DNA of 7,571 nt, from positions 1 to 7,571 of the forward strand of contig CANKWG010000108.1 of the NCBI GenBank assembly GCA_947487325.1, written 5' to 3'. This DNA is from Oxalobacteraceae bacterium (GTDB taxonomy: Bacteria > Pseudomonadota > Gammaproteobacteria > Burkholderiales > Burkholderiaceae_D). Positions 1 through 7,434 of this stretch are shown one piece after another. The position numbers were made by a program, and so were the translations under genes. Below the pieces are notes generated by a model. The model saw nothing but the letters and a program-made list of their open reading frames with translations, searched no databases and had not been told where the DNA came from. Each line of letters opens with the position of its first letter. Position 1 is the stretch's first letter.

Positions 1-1542
1 GGTGAAGGGCGCATGACCAATCCAGGTCGTACCTTCGGCACCCATGTGCGTGAAGGTCGAGGTGGAGCGATCCATCCACAAAGCCATGTAATGGCAACCG
101 ATGCCGGCGAGTGCACGACTGCCTTCCGGTACGCGCGTTGACGTGTTGTGCGGACAGCCTGAGCAAAAATACGGTGTGCGATCTTTTTGCGGATTGGCGC
201 CGGTGCTGACTTTCAGAACAGCTTCGCGCGACTCCAGATAGGCAATACGTTCACGCACACGCTGCTCAACCGGATGACCGGCAAAGTATTTCGAAATGCG
301 CGACGCAATTGCGCGCGCAATTTGCGTTGGATTAAGTTCATAAGTACCTGGCAGCAGCCATTCACCATGGCCACTGCGGCGCGTATTGCTCCACTCGCCG
401 GTGTCATCAAACTTGCCGACCACACGGGGGCGCACATCATTGCGCCAGTTGTAGAGTTCTTCCTTGAGCTGATATTCAAGCAGCTGACGTTTTTCTTCGA
501 CGACGAGAATTTCTTCCAGACCGGTCGCAAATGCGCGCGTGCCTTCGGCTTCGAGTGGCCAGCTCATGCCCACTTTATACAGACGCAAACCGATATCACG
601 CGCAACAGATTCGTTGATGCCCAAATCTTCCAGCGCCTGACGCGTGTCGAGATAGGATTTACCTGCGGTCATGATGCCGAAGCGTGCATTCGGGCTGTCC
701 CAGATCACACGATTGAGGTGGTTCGCGCGCGCATAGGCGAGCGCTGCGTACCATTTGTAATTGACCAGCCGCTCTTCCTGCTCGAGGATGCCATCCGGCC
801 AGCGAATATTAAGACCACCGGCGGGCATATCGAAATCACCTGGCAAGGCAATCTTCACGCGCTCAGGATCAATATCGACCGTGGCGCCGGATTCCACCAC
901 ATCCGTCACACATTTCATCGCCACCCACAAACCGGTGTAACGGCTCATCGCAAAACCATGCAGGCCGTAATCGAGATATTCCTGTACCGATGAGGGATAG
1001 AGCACCGGCAAGCCACAGGCTTTCAGGATGTGTTCGCTCTGGTGCGCGTTAGTGGAAGATTTAGCTGCATGATCGTCCCCCGCCAGAGCGAGTACGCCAC
1101 CGTTGGGCGCGGTGCCTGCAGCCACCGCGTGCTTGAAGACATCGCCGGATCGGTCAACACCGGGGCCTTTGCCGTACCAGATCGAAAACACGCCGTCGTA
1201 TTTCGCACCCGGAAAAAGATTGACCTGCTGTGTGCCCCAGATCGAGGTCGCTGCAAGGTCTTCATTGACACCGGGCTGAAAGCGTACGTGATGCGCCTCG
1301 AGATGTTTTCTAGCTTTGGCCGCGGTCTGATCCACGCTGCCCAGCGGCGAGCCGCGATAGCCGGTGATGAAACCTGCGGTATTAAGGCCAGCGGCAAGGT
1401 CGCGCTGACGCTGCATCATGGGCAAACGAACCAGCGCCTGCGTGCCGGTCAGAAATACTCGGCCGCGCTCCAGCGTGTATTTGTCATCGAGTGATATGGA
1501 ATCCGGCTGCAGCGCCTGCTGCTTGTCCAGTGGTGCGTTCAT
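1..1542 (-). CDS. Fused indolepyruvate ferredoxin oxidoreductase, N-terminal 514 residues (runs off left edge)
   Basis: The minus strand reads open for 514 codons from ATG at 1542-1540 to base 1, with no stop or frameshift, so the gene is truncated only by the window. Members of this family oxidatively decarboxylate aryl-pyruvates such as indolepyruvate or phenylpyruvate to the aryl-acetyl-CoA, using thiamine diphosphate and passing electrons to an acceptor such as ferredoxin. Visible marks are GYRGSP (residues 61-66) in the pyrimidine-binding half, GVNED (92-95 region) with the probable cofactor-activating Glu94, GDDHAAKSST (155-164), a CSGCPHN motif with Cys460 and Cys463, and GIGCHYMA (480-487) leading into GAEG in the diphosphate-binding half. 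Family members that fuse the alpha and beta subunits are roughly 1,150-1,200 residues, so more than half lies outside. The start is supported by GGGGAG about 6 bases upstream. It is divergent from a LysR gene. Substrate specificity cannot be read from this part. Confidence 0.9.
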   Translation of the reverse strand, partial: MNAPLDKQQALQPDSISLDDKYTLERGRVFLTGTQALVRLPMMQRQRDLAAGLNTAGFITGYRGSPLGSVDQTAAKARKHLEAHHVRFQPGVNEDLAATSIWGTQQVNLFPGAKYDGVFSIWYGKGPGVDRSGDVFKHAVAAGTAPNGGVLALAGDDHAAKSSTNAHQSEHILKACGLPVLYPSSVQEYLDYGLHGFAMSRYTGLWVAMKCVTDVVESGATVDIDPERVKIALPGDFDMPAGGLNIRWPDGILEQEERLVNYKWYAALAYARANHLNRVIWDSPNARFGIMTAGKSYLDTRQALEDLGINESVARDIGLRLYKVGMSWPLEAEGTRAFATGLEEILVVEEKRQLLEYQLKEELYNWRNDVRPRVVGKFDDTGEWSNTRRSGHGEWLLPGTYELNPTQIARAIASRISKYFAGHPVEQRVRERIAYLESREAVLKVSTGANPQKDRTPYFCSGCPHNTSTRVPEGSRALAGIGCHYMALWMDRSTSTFTHMGAEGTTWIGHAPFT

Positions 1543-1577
1543 GACGGTCTCCCCGCAGTTTTATGGCTATGAGTTGG

Positions 1578-1606
1578 AGTATAGGCAGTGACTAAGGTAT
1601 CGTAAA
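1578..1606 (-). promoter_or_regulatory. Predicted sigma70-type promoter of the oxidoreductase gene
   Basis: Read on the minus strand, TTTACG (1606-1601) and TATACT (1583-1578) are separated by exactly 17 bases. They match the -35 consensus at 4 of 6 positions and the -10 consensus at 5 of 6. Transcription would begin about 30 bases upstream of the ATG at 1542, leaving room for the GGGGAG ribosome-binding site. This rests on the sequence pattern alone. Confidence 0.6.
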
Positions 1607-1617
1607 ATCACAAATAC
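1597..1617. promoter_or_regulatory. Imperfect dyad, possible LysR-type regulator binding site
   Basis: GTAT (1597-1600) and ATAC (1614-1617) form an inverted repeat with a 13-base AT-rich centre. It covers the -35 box of the predicted oxidoreductase promoter and lies in the divergent spacer next to a LysR gene, which is where such regulators usually bind. A second short dyad, TTA-N13-TAA (1624-1642), lies 26 bases nearer the regulator gene. The spacing is not the classic T-N11-A box and the arms are only 3-4 bases, so the assignment is tentative. Confidence 0.3.
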
Positions 1618-1661
1618 GCAAGCTTAATATCTGAAAAACTAATACCTCGAAGCGTTCACAC

Positions 1662-2570
1662 ATGTCCATCAACAACGTCACCCTGCGGCAATTGCGCTAT
1701 TTCGTATCGGCGGCCCGCAACGGCCAGTTTTCCATGGCAGCCTCGAGCGAAAACGTGTCCCAGTCGGCGATCACGAATGCCGTGCTGGCACTGGAAAAAG
1801 AGCTGGGCGTACGGCTTTTCTATCGCCTGTCGCAAGGTGTGTCGCTGACGCCGGAAGGTCAGGACTTTTTTCTTCAGGCTTGTCACATTCTGGATTCGGT
1901 GCGCGACGCCACCCACAAGCCCCGCTTTCGCGCACCCCAATTACGCGGCACGGTGAGAATGGCGGCGTCCTATACGGTGTTGGGCTATCTGCTGCCCGAC
2001 CTGCTTGCGCGCTTTCGCGCCAGCTATCCGGAGGTGGAAATCGACTTGCGTGACATGGACCGTCCCAGCATTGAGCAAGCCGTGCTGAACAAGGAAGTGG
2101 ATCTGGGCGTCGCGATTCTGTCCAACATCCGCCGACCCGAACGTTTCGGTCACGCGGTGATGGTGCGCTCGCGCCGCCAGCTCTGGGTCGCGCCGGACCA
2201 TGCGCTGGCGAAAATTCCCTCGCCTTCGTTCAAAGATATCGCGCAGCACCCCTACATCATGGTGACCGCTGACGAGGCTGAGGAGTCCACGCTGGCGTAC
2301 TGGAAATCGCGACGTATCAAACCGAATATTGCCTTTCGTACGATGTCAATCGAGGCGGTACGTGGTTTGGTGGCGCATGGATTCGGTGTGACCGTGCTCT
2401 CGGACATGGTGTTTCGTCCCTGGTCACTGGAGGGCAAGCGCATCGAGGCACGACCTATTCTGGATCTTGTGCCGCCGATGGAGGTCGGCGCAGTCTGGCA
2501 CCCTGATGGGAAAATGAACACACACGCCGAAGCATTGCAGCAATTTTTGCTACATGCCTATGGCCAGTGA
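1662..2570 (+). CDS. LysR-type transcriptional regulator
   Basis: This 302-residue protein has the usual length and layout of the LysR family. The N-terminal winged helix-turn-helix spans about residues 7-66, opening with TLRQLRYFV and containing AASSENVSQSAIT as the turn and recognition helix, then LEKELGVRLFYR and LTPEGQDFF. A linker helix and a substrate-binding domain of the periplasmic-binding-protein type (about 92-295) follow; this domain normally senses a pathway metabolite. It is divergent from the indolepyruvate oxidoreductase gene, with 119 bp between the two start codons. By the usual habit of the family it probably controls that gene and itself, with an aryl-pyruvate or related compound as a guess at the effector. 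Only a weak purine stretch (GAAG near 1649) precedes the ATG, but the protein begins at the expected place. No convincing terminator follows. The effector cannot be deduced from sequence. Confidence 0.92.
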   Translation: MSINNVTLRQLRYFVSAARNGQFSMAASSENVSQSAITNAVLALEKELGVRLFYRLSQGVSLTPEGQDFFLQACHILDSVRDATHKPRFRAPQLRGTVRMAASYTVLGYLLPDLLARFRASYPEVEIDLRDMDRPSIEQAVLNKEVDLGVAILSNIRRPERFGHAVMVRSRRQLWVAPDHALAKIPSPSFKDIAQHPYIMVTADEAEESTLAYWKSRRIKPNIAFRTMSIEAVRGLVAHGFGVTVLSDMVFRPWSLEGKRIEARPILDLVPPMEVGAVWHPDGKMNTHAEALQQFLLHAYGQ

Positions 2571-2645
2571 TGATTTTCCTAATCATTCTGTAACAAGCGG
2601 TAAACCCATTGCATCACCCTTCACCTGCCGAGCAATCATAGGCTC

Positions 2646-2676
2646 ACCGGGTCAGTACTTGTGGACAGTACCCGGT
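2646..2676 (+). repeat. Inverted repeat in the leader of the EF-hand gene
   Basis: ACCGGGT (2646-2652) and ACCCGGT (2670-2676) are perfect inverted arms of 7 bases with a 17-base centre. CAGTAC also occurs twice in direct orientation (2653-2658 and 2666-2671), 13 bases apart. The element ends 24 bases before the start codon. It could be an operator or a leader RNA hairpin. No convincing -35/-10 pair was found nearby, so its position relative to the promoter is unknown. Confidence 0.4.
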
Positions 2677-2700
2677 AACTAACCCAAGTAAAGGTGACAC

Positions 2701-3198
2701 ATGAAACTGCACTCATTCCGCTGGTTAATGTTGGCGGGACTGCTGACCGGCAGCCTGGCCCACGCCGATCACCACAAAAAAGGCGAGGGCAAGCATGACG
2801 ACGATATGCATGGCAATGCCATGCAAAACGACAGAATGCCTCCCATGTTCGGACAGTTTGACAAGAATAAAGATGGCCGCGTGAGCCGCGAAGAATCACG
2901 CGAGGGTATGGATCGCCTGTTTACCGAAGCAGATACCAACAAGGATGGCTTTATCTCCACTGAAGAAATGCAGGCGCATCATCGCGCGATGCGCGAGCGG
3001 TTCAGAGAGACCATGCGCGACTACTGGAAAAAAGCCGATACCGACGGCGATGGTGCGCTGAGCAAAGCCGAGGCAGAAGCCGCAAAAATGCAACGATTGG
3101 TGCGCGACTTCGACAGGCTGGACAAGAACAAAGATGGCAAGCTGACAGCGGATGAAATGGCTGCAGCGCCGCATCACAAGATGACGCCACAACCGTAA
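2701..3198 (+). CDS. Secreted four-EF-hand calcium-binding protein
   Basis: This 165-residue protein starts with a Sec signal peptide: Lys/Arg in the first seven residues, a hydrophobic stretch (8-19), and a likely cleavage after AHA at 20-22. The mature N-terminus is rich in His, Asp and Lys (23-45), which might bind metal. Four canonical 12-residue EF-hand loops follow, starting at Asp54 (DKNKDGRVSREE), Asp78 (DTNKDGFISTEE), Asp113 (DTDGDGALSKAE) and Asp141 (DKNKDGKLTADE). Each has Asp at 1, Asp or Asn at 3, Asp at 5, Gly at 6 and Glu at 12, so all four look able to bind calcium. The loops fall into two pairs, as in calmodulin-like folds. AAGGTG lies 4 bases before the ATG after the leader dyad. 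It appears to be a single-gene unit ending at an intrinsic terminator. The location should be periplasmic or extracellular. The role is unknown; calcium buffering or sensing is inference. Confidence 0.88.
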   Translation: MKLHSFRWLMLAGLLTGSLAHADHHKKGEGKHDDDMHGNAMQNDRMPPMFGQFDKNKDGRVSREESREGMDRLFTEADTNKDGFISTEEMQAHHRAMRERFRETMRDYWKKADTDGDGALSKAEAEAAKMQRLVRDFDRLDKNKDGKLTADEMAAAPHHKMTPQP

Positions 3199-3227
3199 TA
3201 CCGTGATTTACCGATTGGTCTAAACCC

Positions 3228-3246
3228 CGCGCCATCCTCCGGCGCG
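3228..3246. other. Short GC-rich hairpin upstream of the terminator
   Basis: CGCGCC (3228-3233) and GGCGCG (3241-3246) form a perfect 6-bp stem with a 7-base loop, just after the EF-hand gene and just before the intrinsic terminator. No T-run follows on either strand, so it is not an intrinsic terminator by itself. On the minus strand it would sit shortly after the cca stop codon and might stabilise that transcript's 3' end. Confidence 0.4.
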
Positions 3247-3248
3247 TT

Positions 3249-3282
3249 GCGGACCCCATCAATGATGTGGGTCCGCTTTTTT
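3249..3282 (+). terminator. Intrinsic terminator of the EF-hand gene
   Basis: GCGGACCC (3249-3256) pairs with GGGTCCGC (3269-3276). An inner CATC/GATG stem continues past a single bulged T (3268), with AAT as the loop, and six T residues follow (3277-3282). This is a strong rho-independent terminator for the plus strand. The downstream side has no T-run for minus-strand transcripts, so it should act in one direction. The hairpin overlaps the last codons and the TGA (3261-3259) of the convergent cca gene. Confidence 0.85.
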
Positions 3283-4524
3283 ATGCGTCATCACCGCCGC
3301 CACTGCGGCAACGCGTGCCGCGCGTATCGCCTGCGCAATCGCATCCGCGGGTTTGTCGGTATGCAGAGCAATGACCTTGGCGGCAATCTCACCACCGTCG
3401 ACAGATTGCGCAGCAGCGAGCACGGTCTGCAAAAAAACGCGCTGCGGAAAAGGCCGGTCTTCAAATCCGGTACGACCGCGAGAATCGCACTCGCTGGCGA
3501 TAAGCAAATCCATAAAGCGCGCAGGCTTTCTGAAGGCATCACAACGCTCCAGCATTTTCACCAATGTATCGGCACGCATCTCGAGGGCGCGTCCGACATT
3601 GCCATGTTCACGCGCGGTCATCACGGCGAGGTCCCGCACATCACCCGGAATCTTCAACCGCTCACACAGCGCCTCGACCAGTTTCACGCTGCGCACTTCA
3701 TGCGCAATATGCTGCGGCCACTGCTCAGGCGATGTTGTCCCCTTACCCAGATCATGTACGAGTGCAGCAAAACGTATCGCCAGCGAAGCTGACTGCTGAG
3801 CGGCAGCATCGATCACCATCATCACGTGGACCAGCGTATCGATTTCAGGATGATGCTGCGCCGGCTGCGGCACGCCATCCAACGCGGCGATTTCCGGCAG
3901 GATGCGCGTTAGTGCGCCAGCGTCGCGCAAGAGCATGAACATGCGCGAGGGCTTTGCTTCCATCAGACCGCGTGAGAGCTCTTGCCACACACGCTCAGGC
4001 ACCAATGCATCGACTTCACCGGATGCCACCATATGCCGCATCAGTGACAGCGTTTCTTCGGCAACGGAAAACTCGGTAAACCGGGCAGCGAAACGTGCAA
4101 CGCGCAAAATGCGCACCGGGTCTTCGCTAAACGCTGAAGAGACATGACGAAAAATTCGCGCTTCCAAATCAGCGCGACCGCCATAGGGGTCAATCAACGT
4201 GCCATCGGCGTCCTGAGCGATGGCATTGATAGTCAGATCACGTCGCAATAAATCCTGTTCCAGCGTGACATCAGGCGCCGCATGAAAACTGAACCCGGCA
4301 TAGCCCGGTGCGGTTTTTCGCTCGGTGCGCGCGAGCGCATATTCCTCATGCGTATCGGGATGTAAAAAAACAGGGAAGTCTCTACCCACCGGAAGAAAGC
4401 CTTGAGCACGCATCTGATCTGGTGTTGCGCCAACCACGACGTAATCACGATCCTTGACGGGCAAACCAAGCAGGGCATCGCGTACCGCGCCGCCGACCAC
4501 ATAGGTTTTGACTGACCCTGTCAT
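3259..4524 (-). CDS. cca: CCA-adding tRNA nucleotidyltransferase with HD domain
   Basis: This 421-residue protein adds or repairs the 3'-terminal CCA of tRNA from CTP and ATP without a nucleic acid template. It is a class II enzyme close in layout to the E. coli type. Visible motifs are GGAVRD (11-16), the metal-binding DRD (Asp25, Asp27) in VKDRDYVVVG, RRD (94-96) in LLRRDLTINAIA, DPYGG (112-116), EDPVR (134-138) and PERVWQE (176-182). The C-terminal part keeps an HD phosphohydrolase domain, with HHPEID (224-229), His233, His257-Asp258 in LVHDLGKG, and His275. In E. coli this domain gives phosphatase and 2',3'-cyclic phosphodiesterase activities on tRNA ends. The start is only 3 bases after the stop of the upstream oxidoreductase-like gene and lacks a strong ribosome-binding site, which suggests translational coupling. 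The stop codon lies inside the hairpin of the convergent terminator. Confidence 0.96.
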   Translation of the reverse strand: MTGSVKTYVVGGAVRDALLGLPVKDRDYVVVGATPDQMRAQGFLPVGRDFPVFLHPDTHEEYALARTERKTAPGYAGFSFHAAPDVTLEQDLLRRDLTINAIAQDADGTLIDPYGGRADLEARIFRHVSSAFSEDPVRILRVARFAARFTEFSVAEETLSLMRHMVASGEVDALVPERVWQELSRGLMEAKPSRMFMLLRDAGALTRILPEIAALDGVPQPAQHHPEIDTLVHVMMVIDAAAQQSASLAIRFAALVHDLGKGTTSPEQWPQHIAHEVRSVKLVEALCERLKIPGDVRDLAVMTAREHGNVGRALEMRADTLVKMLERCDAFRKPARFMDLLIASECDSRGRTGFEDRPFPQRVFLQTVLAAAQSVDGGEIAAKVIALHTDKPADAIAQAIRAARVAAVAAVMTHKKADPHH

Positions 4525-4527
4525 GTG

Positions 4528-5451
4528 TTAGCGCGGGGCGAGATAATGCGGCGCGACCGCTTCCAAGGCTGTCGGATGCCATGCAGGTGGCAAAGGATAA
4601 TCACCACTGGCGACATTGTCGGCTTTCATGGAGTCGAGATTGTCACGACTCATGACAGGCCCACCCGGCACATGCTCGAGCAAGAACGCCTGAATGCGCG
4701 CCAGCGACGCAGGCAATCCAATCACGGGTCGTCGATGATGTGCGTAGGTACCAGAGAGACGGATCAGCTCGCGCAAGCTGTACACATGCGGACCGACCAG
4801 CTCGTAGACTTTACCGATGCTTTGGGGGTCATCCAGCGCATCGACGAAAGCCTGCGCCAGATCGCCGACAAAAACAGGCTGGAATTTTGCATCGGCACCA
4901 CCCACGACCATGACGGGCAGGATGGCTTGCATGCGCGCGAACACATTCAGAAACTGATCTTCCGGTCCGAACACGACCGAGGGACGAAATGAAGTGACCT
5001 CCAGATCAGGCGCCGTTCGCATGAGCTGCTCACCTGCGGCTTTGGAACGCTGATACATGGACGGCGCATTGCTGGCAGCACCCAGTGCGCACATATGCAA
5101 ACAACGCTTCACACCCAGTCTGCTGCAAGCCTGCGCAATGCGCCTTGGCAGCGCGACGTGAGCTTGTTCGAATTGCGGGCCCCAGGGATTGCCAGGTTTT
5201 GAATGCAGCACGCCGACCAGATTGATGACAGCATTTGCTTGCGCAATGAGGCGATCTAACTTGGCATCGTCATGGATATCGGCTTCGATCACCTGTACGG
5301 TTGGCAGCACAAGCAAATGACTGGCGCGGGGCAGATGGCGCGTCGGTACGACAACATGACGGCCAGACGCGGCGAGCCGCGCGATGATGTGCGAGCCGAT
5401 GAAACCGCTACCGCCAATAACTAAAACAGCATCGTGATGCATAACGGTCAT
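4528..5451 (-). CDS. NAD(P)-binding Rossmann protein of the complex I NDUFA9-like family
   Basis: This 307-residue protein of the extended SDR (NAD-dependent epimerase) fold has the dinucleotide-binding glycine motif GGSGFIG at residues 13-19 and Asp58 in an EADIHD strand end. INLVGVL occurs at 76-82, Y133xxxK137 at the usual active-site position, and FQPVFVGDLAQAFVDAL (190-206) and YELVGPHVYSLRELI (216-230) are typical of the NDUFA9-like branch. Relatives of NDUFA9 stabilise complex I in mitochondria. The bacterial members outside nuo operons have no firmly known reaction, and a role in quinone or respiratory metabolism is inference. ATG at 5451 was chosen because the protein then starts just before the Rossmann strand and overlaps the slt stop in ATGA. 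An in-frame ATG at 5442 is an alternative. The frame extends back to 5553 inside slt, but the added residues look unlike this family. Confidence 0.88.
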   Translation of the reverse strand: MTVMHHDAVLVIGGSGFIGSHIIARLAASGRHVVVPTRHLPRASHLLVLPTVQVIEADIHDDAKLDRLIAQANAVINLVGVLHSKPGNPWGPQFEQAHVALPRRIAQACSRLGVKRCLHMCALGAASNAPSMYQRSKAAGEQLMRTAPDLEVTSFRPSVVFGPEDQFLNVFARMQAILPVMVVGGADAKFQPVFVGDLAQAFVDALDDPQSIGKVYELVGPHVYSLRELIRLSGTYAHHRRPVIGLPASLARIQAFLLEHVPGGPVMSRDNLDSMKADNVASGDYPLPPAWHPTALEAVAPHYLAPR

Positions 5452-7412
5452 GGCAGATCGCCAAGTTCGGCGAGATTGGCGTCGCGCGGCGTCACCATGC
5501 CCAGCCGGGTTTTCATGGACTGAGGTTTGTTCTCGAACATGGCGGCATACCACGTCGTGTTGGCCATCACATTTTTCACATAGACCCGCGTTTCAGTGAA
5601 GGGAATGGTCTCAGCAAAAATCGCACCCTCGACGGGTTTACTGAGTGTGGAACGCCACTGACGCGGACGACCCGGCCCGGCATTGTAGGCAGCCGTTGCC
5701 AGCGTTTGTGAGCCGCCGAGATTGGAGAGCACCATGTTCAGATATTGCGTACCCAACGTGATATTGGTCTTGATGTCGTTGAGGCTGCTGAGCGTGAAAC
5801 CAGACATGCCAATTTTGCGGGCGACATAGGTAGCGGTGGTGGGCATGATCTGCATCAAACCTGATGCCCCGACATGGGAGCGTGCCGATCGAATGAAACG
5901 CGATTCCTGCCGAATAAGTCCGTATACCCAAGCTTTATCCAGACCAATCGGACGCGTGGCGGTCTGCATGATGTCGTCATACGGTGTCGGATAGCGTTGT
6001 GTGAGATCGAGTTCCACTTTAGCGCGATCTGCTGTCGTTACCATGCGATCCAACACCTCATTGCGACGCGCGAACTCGGCGGCCGCAAGCAGTTGGCGCT
6101 CATTCATCTTGCGTAACTGCCAGTTCCATTCGCGATTGCCTTCAAAGCGTAACTCCATATCGAAAAATTTCAGTGCATGACGCAAACCAGCGTTGTTCGA
6201 CGCCTCTGCAATTTCGTCGGCTTTGGGTGGCTGAGGTCGGGGCAAAGGCGAGACCTTGAGGCCGAGCTCTTCCATCGAAAGAATGCCGTAAAAATTATGC
6301 TGACCTGCAATTAACTGAAAATATTTATGTGCATCTTCAGCAGCACCTGCGGCCAGCAGCGCACGCCCGCGCCAGTAAATCCAGGCGGGATCTTTTTGCA
6401 GATCGGCAGGCATGCTCTCGATCGCTTTGGCGACCATGGGCCAGTCTGCCTCGCGCAAAGCAGCACGCGCACGCCACTGATATCCCTCTTGCGACAAAAA
6501 TGCGCCCCAGCTCTTGCGCCAGTACACTGCCGCATCTTTGGATAGCGAGAGAGACGCGGGTAATGCCAGCTGCGCCCAGGCCGTGGCAAGCTCTTCACCA
6601 GACAATCGAGCTTGAATACGCTCGAGAGCTTTTACAGCACGGTCGACATCCGTGCGCGCAATACGGCCAATGGCGATGATAAGCAACTCGCGCGCGGCCC
6701 TTGTACCACTCGCACCCTGATCGATGATGGCATTGGGTTTATCAATCGCTTGAACCAGCTGCTTTTCGCTGACATCCGTGAACGCCGCGATGCGTCGAGC
6801 CGTACCTGGCACGCCGAATTCCACCGAGAGGCGAATCTGCTTCCATACATCGGCGTCGCTGAATTGTTTTTCGCGCTGCAAACGACCGATCAGATCGACG
6901 CAAGCTTCACCATAGGCTTTGGGTTGTACCAGCAAATCCTGTGCAGCTTTGGCGACGTTCTCGCCTTTGGCCATTTTCGATGAAAGTGCGTAGCATTTAA
7001 GCTGAGTATCGTCATTCAACACAAATTGTGGATACTGCTCGTCAAACAAACGCCAGTCGCGAGCACGACCTATGAGCAGCAACCAGTCATTACGCAAACG
7101 ATCACCGATGGCAGTACCTTCGTGTTTTGCCAAAAAGCTGCGAACTTCACCCTCAGGCGCCGATGCCAGCCGTGGATACAACCGGTAGTATTCGATATAA
7201 GACTGCACCGGGTAATCAGACAGTCGCGCCGAGATCCGGCCCGCCTCGCCCATATCGCCGCGCATTGCTGCCTCACGCAAGGCAATGAAATCCGCATCAG
7301 CGGCATTAAGTGCAACCGGTGCGCGCCGCCCGGCATCCGCCGATACAGGCAGCATCGATGCTGTGGCAACAGCACAAAAAATTCCCAAGGCGAGCCAGCT
7401 TCTCTTTGTCAT
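5448..7412 (-). CDS. slt: Soluble lytic murein transglycosylase (Slt70-like)
   Basis: This 654-residue periplasmic enzyme cleaves the MurNAc-GlcNAc bond of peptidoglycan to leave 1,6-anhydro-MurNAc ends, for wall turnover and repair. A Sec signal peptide covers about residues 1-27 (TKR start, hydrophobic stretch, cleavage after SADA). Residues 40-460 are alpha-helical and superhelical, like the U-shaped ring of Slt70. The catalytic SLT domain starts near 485, with the catalytic Glu503 in LIRQESRF, then GASGLMQIMP (515-524), TLGTQYL (552-558) and AAYNAGPGR (574-582). ETIPFTETRVYVKNV (601-615) is also typical. The length agrees with the family, and nothing is missing. A weak TGGA precedes the start. 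It is first in a three-gene unit with the Rossmann protein and cca, its stop overlapping the next start by 4 bases. Confidence 0.95.
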   Translation of the reverse strand: MTKRSWLALGIFCAVATASMLPVSADAGRRAPVALNAADADFIALREAAMRGDMGEAGRISARLSDYPVQSYIEYYRLYPRLASAPEGEVRSFLAKHEGTAIGDRLRNDWLLLIGRARDWRLFDEQYPQFVLNDDTQLKCYALSSKMAKGENVAKAAQDLLVQPKAYGEACVDLIGRLQREKQFSDADVWKQIRLSVEFGVPGTARRIAAFTDVSEKQLVQAIDKPNAIIDQGASGTRAARELLIIAIGRIARTDVDRAVKALERIQARLSGEELATAWAQLALPASLSLSKDAAVYWRKSWGAFLSQEGYQWRARAALREADWPMVAKAIESMPADLQKDPAWIYWRGRALLAAGAAEDAHKYFQLIAGQHNFYGILSMEELGLKVSPLPRPQPPKADEIAEASNNAGLRHALKFFDMELRFEGNREWNWQLRKMNERQLLAAAEFARRNEVLDRMVTTADRAKVELDLTQRYPTPYDDIMQTATRPIGLDKAWVYGLIRQESRFIRSARSHVGASGLMQIMPTTATYVARKIGMSGFTLSSLNDIKTNITLGTQYLNMVLSNLGGSQTLATAAYNAGPGRPRQWRSTLSKPVEGAIFAETIPFTETRVYVKNVMANTTWYAAMFENKPQSMKTRLGMVTPRDANLAELGDLP

Positions 7413-7434
7413 GCAAATTCCAGGTTTCTATTAA

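Noticed and set aside
187..1494. Long plus-strand open frames (268 and 154 residues) opposite the oxidoreductase gene
   Set aside because: The minus strand is a continuous, clearly recognisable enzyme over the whole stretch. The plus frames show no known motif or plausible ribosome-binding site, and are explained by GC-rich antisense frames.
2571..2585. TGATT/AATCA hairpin after the LysR stop as a terminator
   Set aside because: The stem is only 5 AT-rich base pairs and no T-run follows, so it is too weak to call.
3247..4147. Several plus-strand open frames (181, 148, 124 and 81 residues) opposite cca
   Set aside because: They overlap one another and lie antisense to a complete cca gene with all catalytic motifs. 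Their translations look like low-complexity shadows.
5452..5553. A longer start for the NDUFA9-like gene at 5553
   Set aside because: It would add 34 Arg-rich residues lying wholly inside slt, before a Rossmann motif that normally sits near the N-terminus. The ATGA start at 5451 is the better choice.
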